Assembly (NCBI GenBank): GCA_902764145.1
Contig: CACWUS010000008.1
Coordinates: 1 to 49,067 of the forward strand
DNA: 49,067 nt
Reading direction: 5' to 3'
DNA from: an uncultured Erysipelotrichaceae bacterium
GTDB taxonomy: Bacteria > Bacillota_I > Bacilli_A > RF39 > UBA660
Shown here: one piece after another, positions 1 to 7,883 of the stretch
Position numbering within the stretch: the first letter of the stretch is position 1
Layout of the letters: every line of letters begins with the position of its first letter
Notes under the pieces: model-generated
What the model saw: the letters and a program-made list of their open reading frames with translations, nothing else
Told to the model about the DNA's origin: nothing
Databases searched by the model: none
Made by a program: the position numbers and the translations under genes

Positions 1-156
1 TCCATATATTAAATATTTACTTTTTGATGAATATCCATCTTCATTTATATAATTATTTGCTCTTTGTACAGACCCACTATATTTCTCTGTTGCATTTATA
101 ATTACTGGAAATATCATCAAATATAATAATACAATTATTCCTATACTCTTTTTCAT
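1..156 (-). CDS. N-terminal part of a secreted protein, cut by the window edge
   Basis: An open frame runs from ATG at 156 to the left edge with no stop, giving 52 residues. It starts MKKSIGIIVLLYLMIFPVII and then NATEKYSG, a classical signal peptide (two Lys, about 16 hydrophobic residues, a small-residue cleavage region). The mature part seen is polar and has no recognisable domain. An AGGTG ribosome site lies 10 nt upstream; a second in-frame ATG at 165 sits too close to it. The gene follows tyrS on the same strand. The product is exported, but its function cannot be told from this fragment. Confidence 0.6.
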   Translation of the reverse strand, partial: MKKSIGIIVLLYLMIFPVIINATEKYSGSVQRANNYINEDGYSSKSKYLIYG

Positions 157-218
157 TACATACATACACCTATTGTAATTATATAATATTATTATTTTTT
201 ATTAAAGAAAAAGTTAAC

Positions 219-1424
219 TTATTTTACTAAGTTAACTTTAATATGAGTCTTTTTACCCTTACTAACTATGAATTTATCTTTAAACATATCCCTTATAATT
301 AACATATTAGGATCACTTACTTTTTCAGAATTAATACTAATTCCATTACCTAATATTAATCTTCTTGCTTCACTTTTAGATGGAGCTATTCTTACATTTA
401 CAAGTAAATCCATAATATTCATATTATCCCTCAAAGTAATATTTTCTTCTGGCATTCCTTCTTCACTAAATCCTTTAGAAAACACTTCTTCGCTAGTTTT
501 ACGAGCAAGTAATGCTTCTTCTACTCCATGTAAATCTTTAACAAACTCATAAGCAAGAGTTTTTTGTGCAAGTCTCTTTTCTGGTTCCTCTTTAACAGAC
601 TTTTCTAATTTCATTATTTCTTCAGGAGTTAAAAATGTAAATACTTTTAAATATTCAATTACTTTTGAATCATCAGTATTAATTAAATATTGATATATTT
701 TGTATGGACTAGTTTTTTCCTTATCAAGCCATAAAGCATTTCCTTCACTTTTACCAAATTTATTACCATTTTGATCTAAAATTAATGGCATTGTAAATCC
801 ATATGCTTCTTTACCTAATTTTTTCTTTATAAGTTCAATACCAGTAGTAATGTTACCCCATTGATCTGATCCTGCCACTTGCATTATACAATTTTCACGT
901 TTAAATAATTCTAAAAAATCATTTCCTTGAATTAATGTATATGAAAATTCTGCATAAGTAATACCAGTTTCAAGTCTTCTTCTAATAATATCTTTATCAA
1001 GCATATAATTTACATTTATATATTTACCTACATCTCTTAAAAAATCTAAATAAGATACATCTTTAGTCCAATCATAATTATCTACAAGTTTTGCTTTACC
1101 ATCAAGTATTTTATCTATTTGATTTCTAATTCCCTCTATATTTTTTCTAACTGTATCATAACTAATAATTTCCCTTTCAGCAGTTGGTCTAGGGTCTCCA
1201 ATTAAACCAGTAGCACCACCACAAAGAAGTATAGGTTTATGTCCATGCATAGCAAGTCTTTTAGCAGTAACTAGTGAACAATAATGTCCAATATGAAGTG
1301 AGTCTGCAGTTGGATCTGTCCCCCAATAAAAAGTTACTTTTTCTTCATTTAATAATCTTTCTATTTCAGGACTACTTATATCCTTAACAAGACCTCTCCA
1401 TTTTAATTCTTCAAAAAAATTCAT
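219..1424 (-). CDS. tyrS: Tyrosyl-tRNA synthetase
   Basis: Charges tRNA-Tyr with tyrosine in the cytoplasm. The 401-residue protein has the class I signature HIGH at about residues 44-47 in the context DSLHIGHY, and the second signature KFGKS near residue 230. A C-terminal S4 RNA-binding domain follows (SKSEARRLILGNGISIN). Length and order match bacterial TyrRS. The start lies 2 nt after the dut stop, with an AGGAGG site inside the end of dut, so the two are translated from one message. That message begins with a T-box whose specifier reads UAC (Tyr), so expression should rise when uncharged tRNA-Tyr accumulates. Confidence 0.97.
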   Translation of the reverse strand: MNFFEELKWRGLVKDISSPEIERLLNEEKVTFYWGTDPTADSLHIGHYCSLVTAKRLAMHGHKPILLCGGATGLIGDPRPTAEREIISYDTVRKNIEGIRNQIDKILDGKAKLVDNYDWTKDVSYLDFLRDVGKYINVNYMLDKDIIRRRLETGITYAEFSYTLIQGNDFLELFKRENCIMQVAGSDQWGNITTGIELIKKKLGKEAYGFTMPLILDQNGNKFGKSEGNALWLDKEKTSPYKIYQYLINTDDSKVIEYLKVFTFLTPEEIMKLEKSVKEEPEKRLAQKTLAYEFVKDLHGVEEALLARKTSEEVFSKGFSEEGMPEENITLRDNMNIMDLLVNVRIAPSKSEARRLILGNGISINSEKVSDPNMLIIRDMFKDKFIVSKGKKTHIKVNLVK

Positions 1425-1426
1425 TT

Positions 1427-1909
1427 TTATTCCTCCTTACCAGTAGATCCAAATCCACCAATTCTTTTTTTAACTACTTTTTCTTCATCATCAACACATA
1501 AATATTTAATAAATATTCCTTGTGCTATTCTATCTCCTATTTTAACTTCAAAATCTTTTTTACCATGATTTATTAATTTTACACTAAAATGTCCTTCATT
1601 ATCTTCATTATTATAGTAGTCAGCATCAATTACTCCAACACTATTTGATAAACTAACATCATATTTATATCCAAAACTACTTCTATCAAAAATAAAGAAC
1701 GCTTCATCATCATTCATAGATACTTTAAGTCCAGTCTTAAATACCATACTTTCACCTGGCTTAATGATTCCACTTTCTATACTTCTTAAATCATATCCAG
1801 CACTTTTGGATGTACTTCTTACAGGTAATACAATACTATCATATAATTTTTTATCATCGCTTACATCTTTTTTAAATTGTTCAAAACTTATTTTTTCAAA
1901 TTTTCTCAT
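1427..1909 (-). CDS. dut: Trimeric dUTP diphosphatase
   Basis: Hydrolyses dUTP to dUMP and pyrophosphate, keeping uracil out of DNA and supplying dUMP for dTMP synthesis. The 160-residue protein carries the five dUTPase motifs in order: SAGYDLRS, DRSSFGYKY, GVIDADYY, RIAQGIF and the C-terminal arm GGFGSTGKE. The ATG at 1909 has GGAGG 7 nt upstream. An in-frame ATG at 1936 is rejected because it lies inside the T-box terminator stem. The gene is first in a dut-tyrS operon, an odd place for a dUTPase, and so falls under tyrosyl-tRNA control. Confidence 0.93.
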   Translation of the reverse strand: MRKFEKISFEQFKKDVSDDKKLYDSIVLPVRSTSKSAGYDLRSIESGIIKPGESMVFKTGLKVSMNDDEAFFIFDRSSFGYKYDVSLSNSVGVIDADYYNNEDNEGHFSVKLINHGKKDFEVKIGDRIAQGIFIKYLCVDDEEKVVKKRIGGFGSTGKEE

Positions 1910-1922
1910 AATTTCCTCCAAT

Positions 1923-2105
1923 AAAAAAGGTACCATTATAAGGACGAACTATGTCGTGGTACCACCTTAATTCATAGATTAAAATCTAACTCTAGTGATT
2001 ATATCGCATCACCTATAAACTCCAAAATATGTAACTTCATTATGATAATTATTAGTTTCCATCAACCACTAATTTTCTATTTAATTATTCATAACTAATA
2101 TTATT
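1923..2105 (-). promoter_or_regulatory. Tyrosine T-box riboswitch of dut-tyrS
   Basis: The leader holds the T-box core AAGGTGGTACCACG at 1967-1954 (minus strand). Its UGGU would pair with the ACCA end of uncharged tRNA-Tyr. A stem I can be folded from TTATGA/TCATAA and ATAATTA/TAATTAT, with an ATTAGT/ACTAAT apical hairpin. It leaves TAC at 2033-2031, followed by A, in the specifier position of an internal loop, and UAC is a Tyr codon. A GTGAT/ATCAC hairpin follows as stem III. The terminator pairs GGTACCA (1963-1957) with TGGTACC (1935-1929), followed by a T-run. The arrangement predicts read-through into dut-tyrS under tyrosine limitation. Confidence 0.9.
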
Positions 2106-2115
2106 TCTTCAATGT

Positions 2116-2676
2116 TTATCCTCTACTAAAATATTTTCCATCTCTTGTTGTAATAACTATTTCTTCACCTTCTGAAATAAATAAAGGTGCTTTTAGAGTA
2201 TATCCAGTTTCAATAGTAACATCTTTTTGAGCACTTGATGTAGTATTACCTTTAACTGCATCAGGAGCACTAATTACTTTATATGAAACTTTTTCAGGAA
2301 GAGTAATACCAACTATTTCTCCTTCAATACTCATAGATTCAACTTCCATACCTTCTTTTAAAAATTTAACTTGATCTTCAATTAATTTACTAGGAAGTTC
2401 TAATTGATCATATGTATTTAAATCCATAAATACATAATTATCGCCTGCTGCATATAAATAAGATAATTGACTCTTTCTTACATCAGCTTTTTCCATTTTA
2501 ATACCTGCATTAAAAGTAATTTCTTGAGTAGTTCCAGCTTTTAAATTTTTAAGCTTAGTCTTAACAAAAGCACTACCTTTACCAGGTTTAACATGTTGGA
2601 AATCAACTACTTGATATATAACGCCTTCATATTTAATAGTCATTCCATTTTTTATATCATTAATATTAAACATCAT
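2116..2676 (-). CDS. efp: Elongation factor P
   Basis: Binds between the P and E sites and relieves ribosome stalling at polyproline. The 186-residue length and three-domain layout (KOW-like N-terminus, then two OB domains) fit EF-P. The tip loop carrying the modified lysine reads HVKPGKGSAF near residues 28-37. Start is at a double ATG, 2676 or 2673; the second would give MFNINDIK, the usual N-terminus. It lies 3-6 nt after rpmG, so the two are co-transcribed. The T-box leader of dut begins directly after its stop. Confidence 0.95.
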   Translation of the reverse strand: MMFNINDIKNGMTIKYEGVIYQVVDFQHVKPGKGSAFVKTKLKNLKAGTTQEITFNAGIKMEKADVRKSQLSYLYAAGDNYVFMDLNTYDQLELPSKLIEDQVKFLKEGMEVESMSIEGEIVGITLPEKVSYKVISAPDAVKGNTTSSAQKDVTIETGYTLKAPLFISEGEEIVITTRDGKYFSRG

Positions 2677-2679
2677 AAA

Positions 2680-2850
2680 CTATGCAGCCTTTCTTTCTTT
2701 GTGAAGAGTTGTTTTATTACATTTAGGACAGAATTTCTTAACTTCTAATTTTCCTTCAGTATTTTTCTTATTTTTACTTGTTAAATAATTAATATCTTTA
2801 CAAATAGTACATTGTAAAGCTACACCTTCTCTATTTTCCTTTTTTGCCAT
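2680..2850 (-). CDS. rpmG: 50S ribosomal protein bL33, zinc-binding form
   Basis: A 56-residue structural protein of the large subunit. Two CxxC pairs (CTIC and CPKC) identify the zinc-ribbon type, and the body [12 protein letters not shown] matches L33. The start is ATG at 2850, giving MAKKENREG; a longer in-frame TTG start at 2877 would run through the ribosome site and is rejected. AAAGGAGG lies 11 nt before the ATG. The gene is first in an rpmG-efp operon with its own strong promoter. The Cys type can imply a Cys-free paralogue elsewhere for zinc limitation, which cannot be judged here. Confidence 0.95.
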   Translation of the reverse strand: MAKKENREGVALQCTICKDINYLTSKNKKNTEGKLEVKKFCPKCNKTTLHKERKAA

Positions 2851-2882
2851 AGGAATACATTCCTCCTTTTTGTACAATCAAA

Positions 2883-2911
2883 ATTATAACAAACAAATTA
2901 TTAAATATCAA
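2883..2911 (-). promoter_or_regulatory. Promoter of rpmG-efp
   Basis: On the minus strand TTGATA (2911-2906) and TATAAT (2888-2883) are separated by exactly 17 nt. They lie about 35 nt upstream of the rpmG start: a near-consensus housekeeping promoter. Confidence 0.8.
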
Positions 2912-3042
2912 GAAAAATATTGCTTTTCTAATATATAATTAACAAATTCATTATTTTTTATAAACTTCTCTATATATATAATAAATTGACATAAATATAT
3001 TTTTTTGATAACATTAATTATGAAAAGAACTTAAGGAAGCCG

Positions 3043-3657
3043 TTATTTTCCGATAGTTCTTTTTCTTTTGAAAATAAATATATTATTATTTATATAATAT
3101 CCAATTAAATTAATAGTGTCTATCCTCCTAAAAATATCGTCTATTTGATAATTAATAATATCTTTTGTGACCTTTTTATTTTTTATCCAAAACAAAAAAT
3201 TATTTGACTGATTTTTAGCTTTATTAATATTATTAAATATAAATTTATCCGTACCACTCGTAGTTATTTTAAAATCTATATATTCTCTTCCAATTTTAAC
3301 ATCAGTTGATTTGAATCTATCAAATCTTGGAAACATTTCAATACGTTTATTTGTTAAATTTTGTATAATATTAGCAAATTCTACTTCTTCATTTTTAAAA
3401 TCACATTTAACACTATAATTATCAATATAATATTTTTTTCCTTTATATTTAAAATATTCATAATTATTGTGTATTATTACAGTTCTATTCCTATTCTTCG
3501 TATTTAACCATTTATAGGTAATATCAGTACAATATTGCATTTTACCAAGCCAATATCCTTTTTTTATTGCCCTAAAATAATCTTTATATTCATATTTATT
3601 TCTTTTTAATATTAATAATAATTTAACAATAAAAAATTTCATATATCTATAATTCAT
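3043..3657 (-). CDS. Orphan toxin-like nuclease-domain protein (CdiA-CT/phage-associated type)
   Basis: A 204-residue protein with no signal peptide. The C-terminal ~110 residues read like nuclease domains found at the ends of CdiA, RHS and phage minor-head proteins: FPRFDRFKSTDVKIG, then EYIDFKITTSG, then NNINKAKNQSNNFLFWI, ending NIFIFKRK. The spaced D...DFK pattern resembles a PD-(D/E)XK-type or related nuclease centre. Residues 1-90 are basic and not recognised. A TAGAGGA site lies about 12 nt before the ATG, and TATAAT occurs just upstream. No immunity gene or delivery module is adjacent. It may be a stranded toxin tip, a solitary toxin or a domesticated nuclease. Confidence 0.45.
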   Translation of the reverse strand: MNYRYMKFFIVKLLLILKRNKYEYKDYFRAIKKGYWLGKMQYCTDITYKWLNTKNRNRTVIIHNNYEYFKYKGKKYYIDNYSVKCDFKNEEVEFANIIQNLTNKRIEMFPRFDRFKSTDVKIGREYIDFKITTSGTDKFIFNNINKAKNQSNNFLFWIKNKKVTKDIINYQIDDIFRRIDTINLIGYYINNNIFIFKRKRTIGK

Positions 3658-3758
3658 AACAATATTAATATCCTCTATTATTATAATTAGCTACAAATAT
3701 ATCAAAACACTTCATTTTTAATAGATTTTTTGGTAAAATATGCACGGGTGAAAAAAAT

Positions 3759-4499
3759 ATGGATAAAAAAGTGGTATTAGTTACAGGTTCTTCTAGTGGG
3801 CTTGGCTCATCAATCATAGAAAAATATGCTAGTAATAATTATAATTGTGTAATTAATTATTTTAGTCACAAAGAAGAAGCAAATGAATTAAAAGAAAAAC
3901 TAGAAAAAAAATATAATGTTAAATGTCTTACTATTAAAGCAGATGTATCAAATGATGAAGAAGTTAAGAGTATGTTTGATAAAATTATAAATGAATTTAA
4001 TAGAATTGATGTTGTAGTAAATAATGCAGGTATTGCTTTAGATACTTTATTTGAACTTAAAACTAAAAAAGACTTTATGAAAACATTAGAAGTGAACTTA
4101 TATGGAACATTTAATGTATCTAGAGTGTTTGGTGAATATATGTATAAACAAAAACATGGAAGTATTATTAATATAAGTTCTACTAATGGAATAGATACAT
4201 ACTATGAATTTAGTATGGATTATGATGCATCAAAAGCAGGAGTTATAAATTTAACACATAATTTAGCTAATAAATTTGCGCCATATGTTAGAGTTAACTG
4301 TATTTGCCCTGGTTGGGTAAAAACTCCAATGAATAAAGATTTAGATGATAAATTTATAAAAGAAGAAACAAATAAAATATTACTTAATCGTTTTGCAGAA
4401 CCAAATGAAATAGCAAATCTAGTTTATTTTCTATCAACAGAAGAAGCAAGTTATATAAATGATAGTATTATTAGAATAGATGGTGGTATTAAATGTTAG
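3759..4499 (+). CDS. SDR-family oxidoreductase (FabG-like)
   Basis: A 246-residue NAD(P)-dependent short-chain dehydrogenase. It has the cofactor glycine motif TGSSSGLG at residues 9-16, the structural NNAG motif, the catalytic Ser in INISS, and YDASK as the YxxxK pair. ICPGWVKTPM and a C-terminal IRIDGG follow the family pattern. The substrate cannot be told; FabG-type 3-oxoacyl reductase is one option, but no fatty-acid genes are adjacent. TGGTAAAAT, an extended -10, precedes the start by about 20 nt. The stop overlaps the next gene by 7 nt, implying an operon with the PLP lyase. Confidence 0.9.
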   Translation: MDKKVVLVTGSSSGLGSSIIEKYASNNYNCVINYFSHKEEANELKEKLEKKYNVKCLTIKADVSNDEEVKSMFDKIINEFNRIDVVVNNAGIALDTLFELKTKKDFMKTLEVNLYGTFNVSRVFGEYMYKQKHGSIINISSTNGIDTYYEFSMDYDASKAGVINLTHNLANKFAPYVRVNCICPGWVKTPMNKDLDDKFIKEETNKILLNRFAEPNEIANLVYFLSTEEASYINDSIIRIDGGIKC

Positions 4500-5713
4500 A
4501 TGAAAATTTTATAATTGAATGTGAAAATGAATTAAAAGAAGAATTTAATAAAATAGATGAACTAGCAAGATTAAATTCTAAAAAAGTAATCGATGCATTT
4601 CATAAATATAAACTTAGTGAGAGTGACTTACATGGTACTATTGGTTATGGATATAACGATGAAGGAAGAAGTAAAATAGAAAGTATTTATGCAGAAATTT
4701 TTAAATCAGAAGATGCTCTTGTTAGAAATCAATTTATATCAGGATCTCATGCTATTAATGTGTGTTTACAAGCTCTTTTAAGACCAAATGATACACTTTT
4801 AACAATTACAGGAACTCCATATGATACACTACATGAAGTAATTGGTATCAAAGAAAATAATAGTTCTTTAATGAGCTATGGAATTAAATATAAAGAAATA
4901 GATTTAGTAAACAATGACTTTGATTATGAAAAAATAAAAAATGAATTAAAAAATACTATTAAAGTAATTCATATACAAAGATCTAGAGGATATTCTCTAA
5001 GAGAATCTATTACAATTGATAAGTTAGAAAAAGTTATAAAATACATTAAAAATATAAACAAAAATATAATTATATTTGTAGATAATTGTTATTGTGAATT
5101 TGTAGAAGAAAAATCCCCTATTGAAGTTGGTGCTGATATATGTGCAGGGTCTTTAATTAAAAATCTTGGTGCAGGTATTGCTACTAATGGAGCTTATATA
5201 GTTGGAACAAAAGAATTAATTAAACTTTGTTCAGAAAGGCTTACTCTTCCTGGAGAAGGAAAAGATGTAGGACCTTCAGATAATGCTAATAGAATGTTTG
5301 CTCTTGGATTATACTTTGCACCTAATGTAGTAGCATCTTCACTTAAAACATCAATATTAACAAGTAAAGCACTAGAAAAATTAGGTTACAATGTAACACC
5401 TAAATATAATGAAAAAAGAGCTGATATCGTAGAACTAATATATTTTAATACAAAAGATGAGTTAATTAATTATGCTAGTGGTATACAAGAAAGTGGCGCT
5501 ATTGATTCACATGTAAAACCAATCCCATCACCAATGCCTGGATATGATACAGATATAATAATGGCTAGTCCATCATTTACACAGGGCTCTTCAATAGAAT
5601 TATCTTGTGATGGACCACTAAAAAAACCATATGTATTATTTCAACAAGGATCTCTAACTTATGAATATGGAAGAATCGCTATACTAAATGCAATTAACAA
5701 ATTAAAAGAATAA
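4493..5713 (+). CDS. PLP-dependent methionine gamma-lyase-related protein (YnbB, 'aluminium resistance' family)
   Basis: A 406-residue fold-type I PLP enzyme. The best match by eye is the YnbB family: GTIGYGYNDEGR near residue 48, QFISGSHAIN, VDNCYCEFVE, AGSLIKNLGAG with the probable PLP lysine, and SCDGPLKKPY near the C-terminus. Family members resemble Cys/Met lyases, but their true substrate is poorly defined and the aluminium-resistance name is historical. The ATG overlaps the SDR stop, with GGTGGT upstream, so it is translationally coupled. A hairpin terminator follows. Confidence 0.85.
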   Translation: MLDENFIIECENELKEEFNKIDELARLNSKKVIDAFHKYKLSESDLHGTIGYGYNDEGRSKIESIYAEIFKSEDALVRNQFISGSHAINVCLQALLRPNDTLLTITGTPYDTLHEVIGIKENNSSLMSYGIKYKEIDLVNNDFDYEKIKNELKNTIKVIHIQRSRGYSLRESITIDKLEKVIKYIKNINKNIIIFVDNCYCEFVEEKSPIEVGADICAGSLIKNLGAGIATNGAYIVGTKELIKLCSERLTLPGEGKDVGPSDNANRMFALGLYFAPNVVASSLKTSILTSKALEKLGYNVTPKYNEKRADIVELIYFNTKDELINYASGIQESGAIDSHVKPIPSPMPGYDTDIIMASPSFTQGSSIELSCDGPLKKPYVLFQQGSLTYEYGRIAILNAINKLKE

Positions 5714-5718
5714 AATAT

Positions 5719-5751
5719 AGTCCTCTTAAATATACTATTTTTAGGAGGACT
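5719..5751 (+). terminator. Hairpin that is both terminator and cover for the next ribosome site
   Basis: AGTCCTCTTAAA (5719-5730) pairs with TTTAGGAGGACT (5740-5751) through 12 positions including one U-G pair, with a 9-nt loop, and is followed by TTTT. The 3' arm contains AGGAGG, the ribosome site of the gene starting at 5758, so the same stem could terminate and also hide that site. Confidence 0.7.
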
Positions 5752-5757
5752 TTTATT

Positions 5758-6012
5758 ATGAAAAAAGAACTAATAAAAAACTATATAAACAAATTAACCA
5801 AACAAAATATAATTGATTATTTATCTCACGAATGCATAACTGCATCAAATGAAGAAATAGATATTATTTATAATTCAATTAAAAATGATACTGATGAATT
5901 ATTAAATTCTGAACCAATATCTTATATGCAAAGACACAATATCATTTTAAATAAACAACTAATGTTAAAAATAGTAGAAAAATATAACGAATATAAAAAG
6001 TTTATTGAATAA
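5758..6012 (+). CDS. Small DUF2624-like protein
   Basis: An 84-residue, helical, charged protein with no signal peptide. The opening KNYINKLTKQNIIDYL and the spacing of the following helices resemble DUF2624 (YqfT of Bacillus subtilis). In Bacillus that gene sits beside nfo (yqfS); here nfo is also the neighbour, but convergent and overlapping by 11 bp, which supports the call. Function is unknown in the family. The ribosome site AGGAGG, 8 nt from the ATG, lies in the 3' arm of the upstream hairpin, so translation may depend on that fold being open. Confidence 0.55.
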   Translation: MKKELIKNYINKLTKQNIIDYLSHECITASNEEIDIIYNSIKNDTDELLNSEPISYMQRHNIILNKQLMLKIVEKYNEYKKFIE

Positions 6013-6883
6013 AATCAACAAACTTTTCTTTTCTAAATGCTTCTATTTCATATTTATATGGTGGATACTCATCATCCTTATTTCTATTTACCCAAGGAGT
6101 TTCAAGTATAAATGGAATACCATTAAGCCTTTCATTATGAACAACTTTATTTAATGCATCAAATCCTATTGTTCCATATCCTATATTTTGATGCCTATCT
6201 TTATGAGAATTAATTGGATTCATACTATCATTAACATGAACACATTTAATTTTATCAATACCTATCTCTTTATCAAACTCATCTAAGTATTTATCAAACT
6301 CATTAATATCAACACCAGAATCATTTAAATGACATGTATCTAAACATACACCTATTCTAGTCTTATCATGAATACCTTCAATAATAGTCTTAATTTCATT
6401 AATATTTATTCCAAGTTCATTTCCTTTACCTGCCATAGTTTCAAGAAGAATAACAGTATCACAAGATTTCTCAAATGCTAGATTTAATCCATCAATAATG
6501 TTTTTTAATCCATCTTCCCTACTACAATTAACAGCACTACCAGGATGTAACACCATTTTATTAAATCCAAGTGTTCTAACTCTAAGTAATTCTTCTGCTA
6601 GAAAACTAACATAAAACATAAACTTATCTTCATGTTCCCTATTAGCAAGATTAATAATATATGGAGCATGTACAATAACATTATCACTGTTAATATTATT
6701 GTTAACCATTAATCTAAATGCTTCATAAGTTAAAGTATCATCTATTTCACTTCTCTGAGTACTTTGAGTTGAACCAGTATAAAACATAAATGTATTAGCC
6801 CCATAACTAATAGCTTCACTAACACTACCAAAAAGTTGTGTCTTATTTGTAAAACTAACATGACTTCCAATTATTAAACTCAT
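6002..6883 (-). CDS. nfo: Endonuclease IV (AP endonuclease)
   Basis: Cleaves 5' of abasic sites in base excision repair and uses a trinuclear zinc centre. The 293-residue TIM-barrel protein shows GSHVSF at the N-terminus, VIVHAPYIINLAN, VLHPGS, LLETMAGKG, VCLDTCHLNDSG, KCVHVNDSMNPINSHKDRH and ILETPW, which supply the expected His, Glu and Asp ligands. The start at 6883 has GGTGAT 6 nt upstream. An in-frame ATG at 6895 would give a short extension, and because a -10-like TGTTAAAAT ends only 4 nt before it, I prefer the inner start. The 3' end overlaps the DUF2624-like gene. Confidence 0.95.
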   Translation of the reverse strand: MSLIIGSHVSFTNKTQLFGSVSEAISYGANTFMFYTGSTQSTQRSEIDDTLTYEAFRLMVNNNINSDNVIVHAPYIINLANREHEDKFMFYVSFLAEELLRVRTLGFNKMVLHPGSAVNCSREDGLKNIIDGLNLAFEKSCDTVILLETMAGKGNELGININEIKTIIEGIHDKTRIGVCLDTCHLNDSGVDINEFDKYLDEFDKEIGIDKIKCVHVNDSMNPINSHKDRHQNIGYGTIGFDALNKVVHNERLNGIPFILETPWVNRNKDDEYPPYKYEIEAFRKEKFVDFIQ

Positions 6884-6910
6884 AAACATCACCATAACTA
6901 TTTTAACACA

Positions 6911-6937
6911 TAAAAAAAGAAACTCAAATGAGTTTCT
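6911..6937 (-). terminator. Terminator of the prepilin gene
   Basis: AGAAACTCA and TGAGTTTCT form a near-perfect inverted repeat, followed on the minus strand by a run of seven T. It lies just after the prepilin stop and before nfo. Confidence 0.85.
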
Positions 6938-6942
6938 AATTA

Positions 6943-7467
6943 TTATCCTTGATTAGTTGAAGTTTCAGCAACAGTAGCATTTGTAACTGTAAAATTATCT
7001 ACTTTGCTAATATCTTTAACAGCAGTTTCTTTAATATCAGTAACTTTAGTTACACCTGTTGGATAAGCTACAACAAATGAATTATCATATACTATAAATT
7101 TACCAACAGTACCATCTGAAGCAACTTCAATATAATAATTTTTTGTAGTGTTTAAATTTAATTTTTTCTTTGTAGAATCTGTATTGCTAGCTTCATCACA
7201 AGTTACACCAGTAGTAGTAGCCTTTTCTACATTTGCAGTTCCATCAATTTGACAATAAGTTCTTTCTCCTGATTTCTTTAAATTATCACTAACAAAATCT
7301 GTAGTAACTTGTTGATAAATTTTTTCTGCTTCAGTAACAAATGTACTCTTCTTAGCACTATTGAACATACCCATAACGTTTGGTAATGCTATGATAACTA
7401 AGATAGCTAAGATAGCGATAACTGCTAATAACTCTACTAATGTAAATCCTTTCTTATTTTCTACCAT
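6943..7467 (-). CDS. Type IV prepilin-like protein (class III signal peptide)
   Basis: A 174-residue protein whose N-terminus MVENKKGFTLVELLAVIAIL is a textbook prepilin leader. Cleavage is expected between Gly and Phe by a prepilin peptidase, and the conserved Glu sits at position 5 of the mature protein. A hydrophobic assembly helix follows, then a Thr/Val/Asp-rich globular part with two cysteines (TYCQ and VTCD) that may form a disulfide. Start is ATG 7467 or the adjoining TTG 7470; GGAA lies about 15 nt upstream. The gene is alone: no ATPase, platform protein or peptidase is in the window. It has its own promoter and terminator. It could be a competence pseudopilin or the major pilin of an adhesive fibre. 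Confidence 0.85.
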   Translation of the reverse strand: MVENKKGFTLVELLAVIAILAILVIIALPNVMGMFNSAKKSTFVTEAEKIYQQVTTDFVSDNLKKSGERTYCQIDGTANVEKATTTGVTCDEASNTDSTKKKLNLNTTKNYYIEVASDGTVGKFIVYDNSFVVAYPTGVTKVTDIKETAVKDISKVDNFTVTNATVAETSTNQG

Positions 7468-7519
7468 CAATATTTTTCACTTTCCTTTCTTTAGGGGTTT
7501 ACCCTTACCTTATGTATTA

Positions 7520-7548
7520 ATTGTACAATATGATTTTTTTTGTGTCAA
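7520..7548 (-). promoter_or_regulatory. Promoter of the prepilin gene
   Basis: TTGACA (7548-7543) and TACAAT (7525-7520) stand 17 nt apart on the minus strand, close to consensus. The leader is about 45 nt and contains GGGTAAACCC, which can form a small hairpin upstream of the ribosome site. Confidence 0.85.
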
Positions 7549-7667
7549 TAATATTCTTAAATATTGTGTAAAGTGTAAGTTAGTTACTTATTGTTACTAC
7601 ATTTCATTCTTTAACATTTAATATATTATATTTACATTAGTAATTATAGCGTAAATACACTATTAAT

Positions 7668-7883
7668 TCAATTATTAATTATTTTAGTTATTAAGTCTAC
7701 ACTATCTACAAAGTTATCCACTTTATCTATTGTTCTTAGTTTATACTTTTCTTTCATTTTTTTAATAAATTCTTGGTAATAGTCTTTGTCTCTATTTAAT
7801 TCCTTATAATAATTAGAGTTTTCATGTAAGTAATTTAAAAACTTTTTATTATTTTTTAATTTTTCTAATACTTCTTTTTTCAT
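7668..7883 (-). CDS. ylbE: YlbE-like protein
   Basis: A 71-residue helical protein. LHENSNYYKELNRD corresponds to the family's 'x-x-WYRxLSRNP' region, and the Lys-rich stretch followed by KVDNFVDSVDLITKI matches the C-terminal helix of YlbE-like proteins. It starts directly after the ylbD stop: GGAGAATAAATG serves as ribosome site, stop and start together, so the pair is coupled as in Bacillus. Molecular function is not known. I am fairly sure of the family because of the match together with the neighbour. Confidence 0.65.
   Translation of the reverse strand: MKKEVLEKLKNNKKFLNYLHENSNYYKELNRDKDYYQEFIKKMKEKYKLRTIDKVDNFVDSVDLITKIINN

Noticed and set aside
1910..1936. Longer dUTPase start at ATG 1936
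   Set aside because: That ATG is part of the T-box terminator stem and has no ribosome site; ATG 1909 has GGAGG.
2985..3015. Plus-strand TTGACA followed about 17-18 nt later by TAACAT
   Set aside because: Nothing on the plus strand follows it before the minus-strand gene at 3043, so it is most likely chance in AT-rich DNA.
7549..7667. Possible small RNA between the prepilin promoter and ylbE, around an ATAGTG/CGCTAT hairpin followed by TATAAT
   Set aside because: No promoter-terminator pair can be assigned and the prepilin already has a better promoter; insufficient support.
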